Source: Ilumatobacteraceae bacterium (lineage in GTDB: Bacteria; Actinomycetota; Acidimicrobiia; Acidimicrobiales; Ilumatobacteraceae). From it: a DNA stretch of 6,702 nucleotides. The notes below the pieces were generated by a model that made no database searches, was not told where the DNA came from, and was given only the letters and a program-made list of their open reading frames with translations. The stretch's first letter is position 1, and each line of letters opens with the position of its first letter. The DNA is taken from contig JAENVT010000238.1 in NCBI GenBank assembly GCA_016650435.1, forward strand, positions 1 to 6,702, read 5' to 3'. A program made the position numbers and the translations under genes. Positions 5,363 to 6,702 of the stretch are shown here, piece by piece.

Positions 5363-6525
5363 CGGCCGTGGCGCGAGGCGAGGCGAACTCCGGCAATTGG
5401 ATCGACTCGCCGCACAACCGGTGGGGATTCCTGCATGTGCGCGAACTGACCCGCACCGCGCGTATCGGCGCATCAGCTGGTCCCGTCGCTCCCCTGTCTC
5501 GACAACGCCGCGACTTCACCAACTTCGCATTCGGCGACGCCGATCGACGCTGGACATTCGGCGAGATGATGGACGCGACGTACACCGATGGATTGATGAT
5601 CTTGCACGACGGCGACGTGTTGTTCGAGCACTACGGCGGGCTGATGAAGCCCAGCGACACACATCTGCTGATGTCCGTGTCAAAGTCGTTGACGTCGACA
5701 CTGGCAGGCGTGCTCGTCGGCAATGGCACCATCGACCCAGCCGGGATCGTGCCGGACTACATCGCTAGCTTGCGCGGCACGTCGTGGGAGGGCTGCACGC
5801 TGCAGCACCTGCTCGACATGCGTGCCGGAACCAAGTTCGATGAAGAGGACTACGACAATCCCGACAGCGACGGGCGGATCATCGAGGAAGTCTCCGGGTA
5901 CACGACCAGGGTCCGGTCCGACATTCCCGCCGACACCTACCAATGGATCGCCCAGCTCCCCAACGCGTCGCGGCACGGTGGACCGTTTCAATACCGATCC
6001 ATCCTGCCCGATGTGCTGGCGTGGGTCATGTGCGAAGTCACCGGACAGACCTTCGCTGAACTGTTCAGCGAGCACATATGGTCGCTGGTCGCGACCCGAG
6101 ACGCTGAGATCATCGTCGACCCATCTGGCTTTCCCGTCGTCGAAGGCGGCATCTGCACGACGCTCGAAGACCTCGCCCGGTTCGGGGTCATGTGCCTGCA
6201 GCGTGGCGAATTCGGTGGCCGGCAAATCGTGCCGAGCGAGTGGATGCATCGCCCGACGACACGCCATCAGGAACTGATCGACGCATTCGTGCTGCCGGCG
6301 CAGGCGGGTCGCGCCGGACCCAACTCTTGCTACCACGACTTCTGGTGGGTGTACGACAGCGTCGCCGGCGTCTATTGCGGATTGGGCATCAACGGCCAGG
6401 CGTTGATGATCCATCATCCCTCGAACACGGTGATCGCCAAGTTCTCGACATGGCCCGATCGGATGGACTGCGCGCTTGCCGACCTGACCGACGCCGGACT
6501 GTTGGCGTTGTGCCGTTCGCTCTAG
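5356..6525 (+). CDS. Serine hydrolase of the beta-lactamase fold, 6-aminohexanoate-dimer hydrolase (NylB)-like
   Basis: This 389-residue penicillin-recognising serine hydrolase has the family entry block SPHNRWGFLHVREL (18-31). The nucleophile motif is S107-V-S-K110, and Y213 in QYRS (212-215) is the likely general base, matching the Ser/Lys/Tyr triad of NylB-type amide hydrolases and class C-like esterases in identity and spacing. No KTG box is visible; GLGINGQ (342-348) lies in the corresponding C-terminal region. Length is close to that of NylB (about 390 residues). I see no signal peptide, so the enzyme is probably cytoplasmic. Activity would be hydrolysis of a small amide or ester; beta-lactamase activity is not implied. 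The start is GTG 5356, with GTG 5368 as an alternative; neither has a good ribosome binding site. A TAGTGT (5354-5359) could be a -10 for a leaderless start at 5368. The gene is divergent from the N-demethylase operon, so a shared role is possible but unproven. Confidence 0.88.
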   Translation: MSSAVARGEANSGNWIDSPHNRWGFLHVRELTRTARIGASAGPVAPLSRQRRDFTNFAFGDADRRWTFGEMMDATYTDGLMILHDGDVLFEHYGGLMKPSDTHLLMSVSKSLTSTLAGVLVGNGTIDPAGIVPDYIASLRGTSWEGCTLQHLLDMRAGTKFDEEDYDNPDSDGRIIEEVSGYTTRVRSDIPADTYQWIAQLPNASRHGGPFQYRSILPDVLAWVMCEVTGQTFAELFSEHIWSLVATRDAEIIVDPSGFPVVEGGICTTLEDLARFGVMCLQRGEFGGRQIVPSEWMHRPTTRHQELIDAFVLPAQAGRAGPNSCYHDFWWVYDSVAGVYCGLGINGQALMIHHPSNTVIAKFSTWPDRMDCALADLTDAGLLALCRSL

Positions 6526-6702
6526 TACTGCATCTCGGCAAGTGACGGACGGTCGTGCAGTTGCTGCAACGAGAAGCCGGCCATCTTGCGATAGCCATCG
6601 GTGACCTCGAGGATCTCGTCGGGAGTGATCACATCCGATAGCTGCGCGAAACCCGATGGCGCCCGTTGCTCGACGAGCTGCATTGGTAGCTCCGGACCGA
6701 GG
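6522..6702 (-). CDS. C-terminal part of an unrecognised protein, cut by the right edge
   Basis: Reading the minus strand from the window edge gives an open frame of 59 residues ending at TAG (6524-6522). It includes LSDVITPDEILEVTDGYRKM and ends SLAEMQY. Amphipathic, charged helix-like composition and GC-rich codon third positions suggest real coding. I do not recognise the family. No start is visible because the gene begins beyond the window. Its stop overlaps the stop of the serine hydrolase within a CTAG tetramer, so the two genes converge with no intergenic space. Confidence 0.6.
   Translation of the reverse strand, partial: LGPELPMQLVEQRAPSGFAQLSDVITPDEILEVTDGYRKMAGFSLQQLHDRPSLAEMQY

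Noticed and set aside
5356..6525. True beta-lactamase (resistance gene)
   Set aside because: No KTG box or export signal is visible, and the entry block and Ser-Lys-Tyr spacing fit NylB-type hydrolases.
1..6702. CRISPR array, tRNA, insertion sequence or attachment site
   Set aside because: I found no direct repeat series, no transposase-like frame and no tRNA-like structure on reading both strands; nearly all of the window is occupied by ordinary enzyme genes.

Overview
The window is GC-rich chromosomal DNA. It carries five closely spaced minus-strand genes, one divergent plus-strand gene and the cut end of a further minus-strand gene. The best taxonomic clue is the gene at 10-1095, a close match to the mycothiol-dependent formaldehyde dehydrogenase MscR. 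Mycothiol is made by Actinomycetota, so the source is almost certainly an actinobacterium. A marine or freshwater Acidimicrobiia-type lineage is my guess from gene content and moderate-to-high GC, not something the sequence proves. I see no mobile element, tRNA, rRNA or CRISPR array.

Layout in transcription order on the minus strand: a DUF3445 / heme-dependent oxidative N-demethylase alpha-type protein (5193 to 4408); a class I PLP aminotransferase (4346 to 3153); a D-2-hydroxyacid dehydrogenase whose start codon overlaps the aminotransferase stop (3153 to 2188); a betaine-homocysteine S-methyltransferase family protein (2142 to 1141); and MscR (1095 to 10). The gaps are 61, -1, 45 and 45 bases. 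The MscR stop codon lies in an ATGA overlap, so the operon may continue past the left edge. A plus-strand serine hydrolase of the NylB / 6-aminohexanoate-dimer hydrolase type (5356-6525) is transcribed away from the operon. It ends convergently, with overlapping stop codons, against an unrecognised minus-strand gene that runs off the right edge.

Working model (inference): the operon handles N-methyl compounds and the C1 units they release. The methyltransferase would move one methyl group from a betaine-like donor to homocysteine. The PAS-heme N-demethylase would remove a methyl group as formaldehyde, and MscR would oxidise the formaldehyde as its mycothiol adduct. The coupled aminotransferase and D-2-hydroxyacid dehydrogenase would convert an amino acid to a 2-oxo acid and then a D-2-hydroxy acid, for example serine to hydroxypyruvate to glycerate, or glyoxylate/glycolate exchange. 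That is a plausible fate for the carbon skeleton left after betaine demethylation. The reductase and tetrahydrofolate-binding subunits known from the characterised N-demethylase are not in the window.

The most unusual spot is 5194-5362. A promoter-like element sits exactly where a leaderless transcript would begin at a GTG at 5327. The 36-codon reading frame that follows has coding-like codon use but stops just before the N-demethylase, in a different frame. This could be a frameshifted N-terminus of the demethylase or a small leader ORF.
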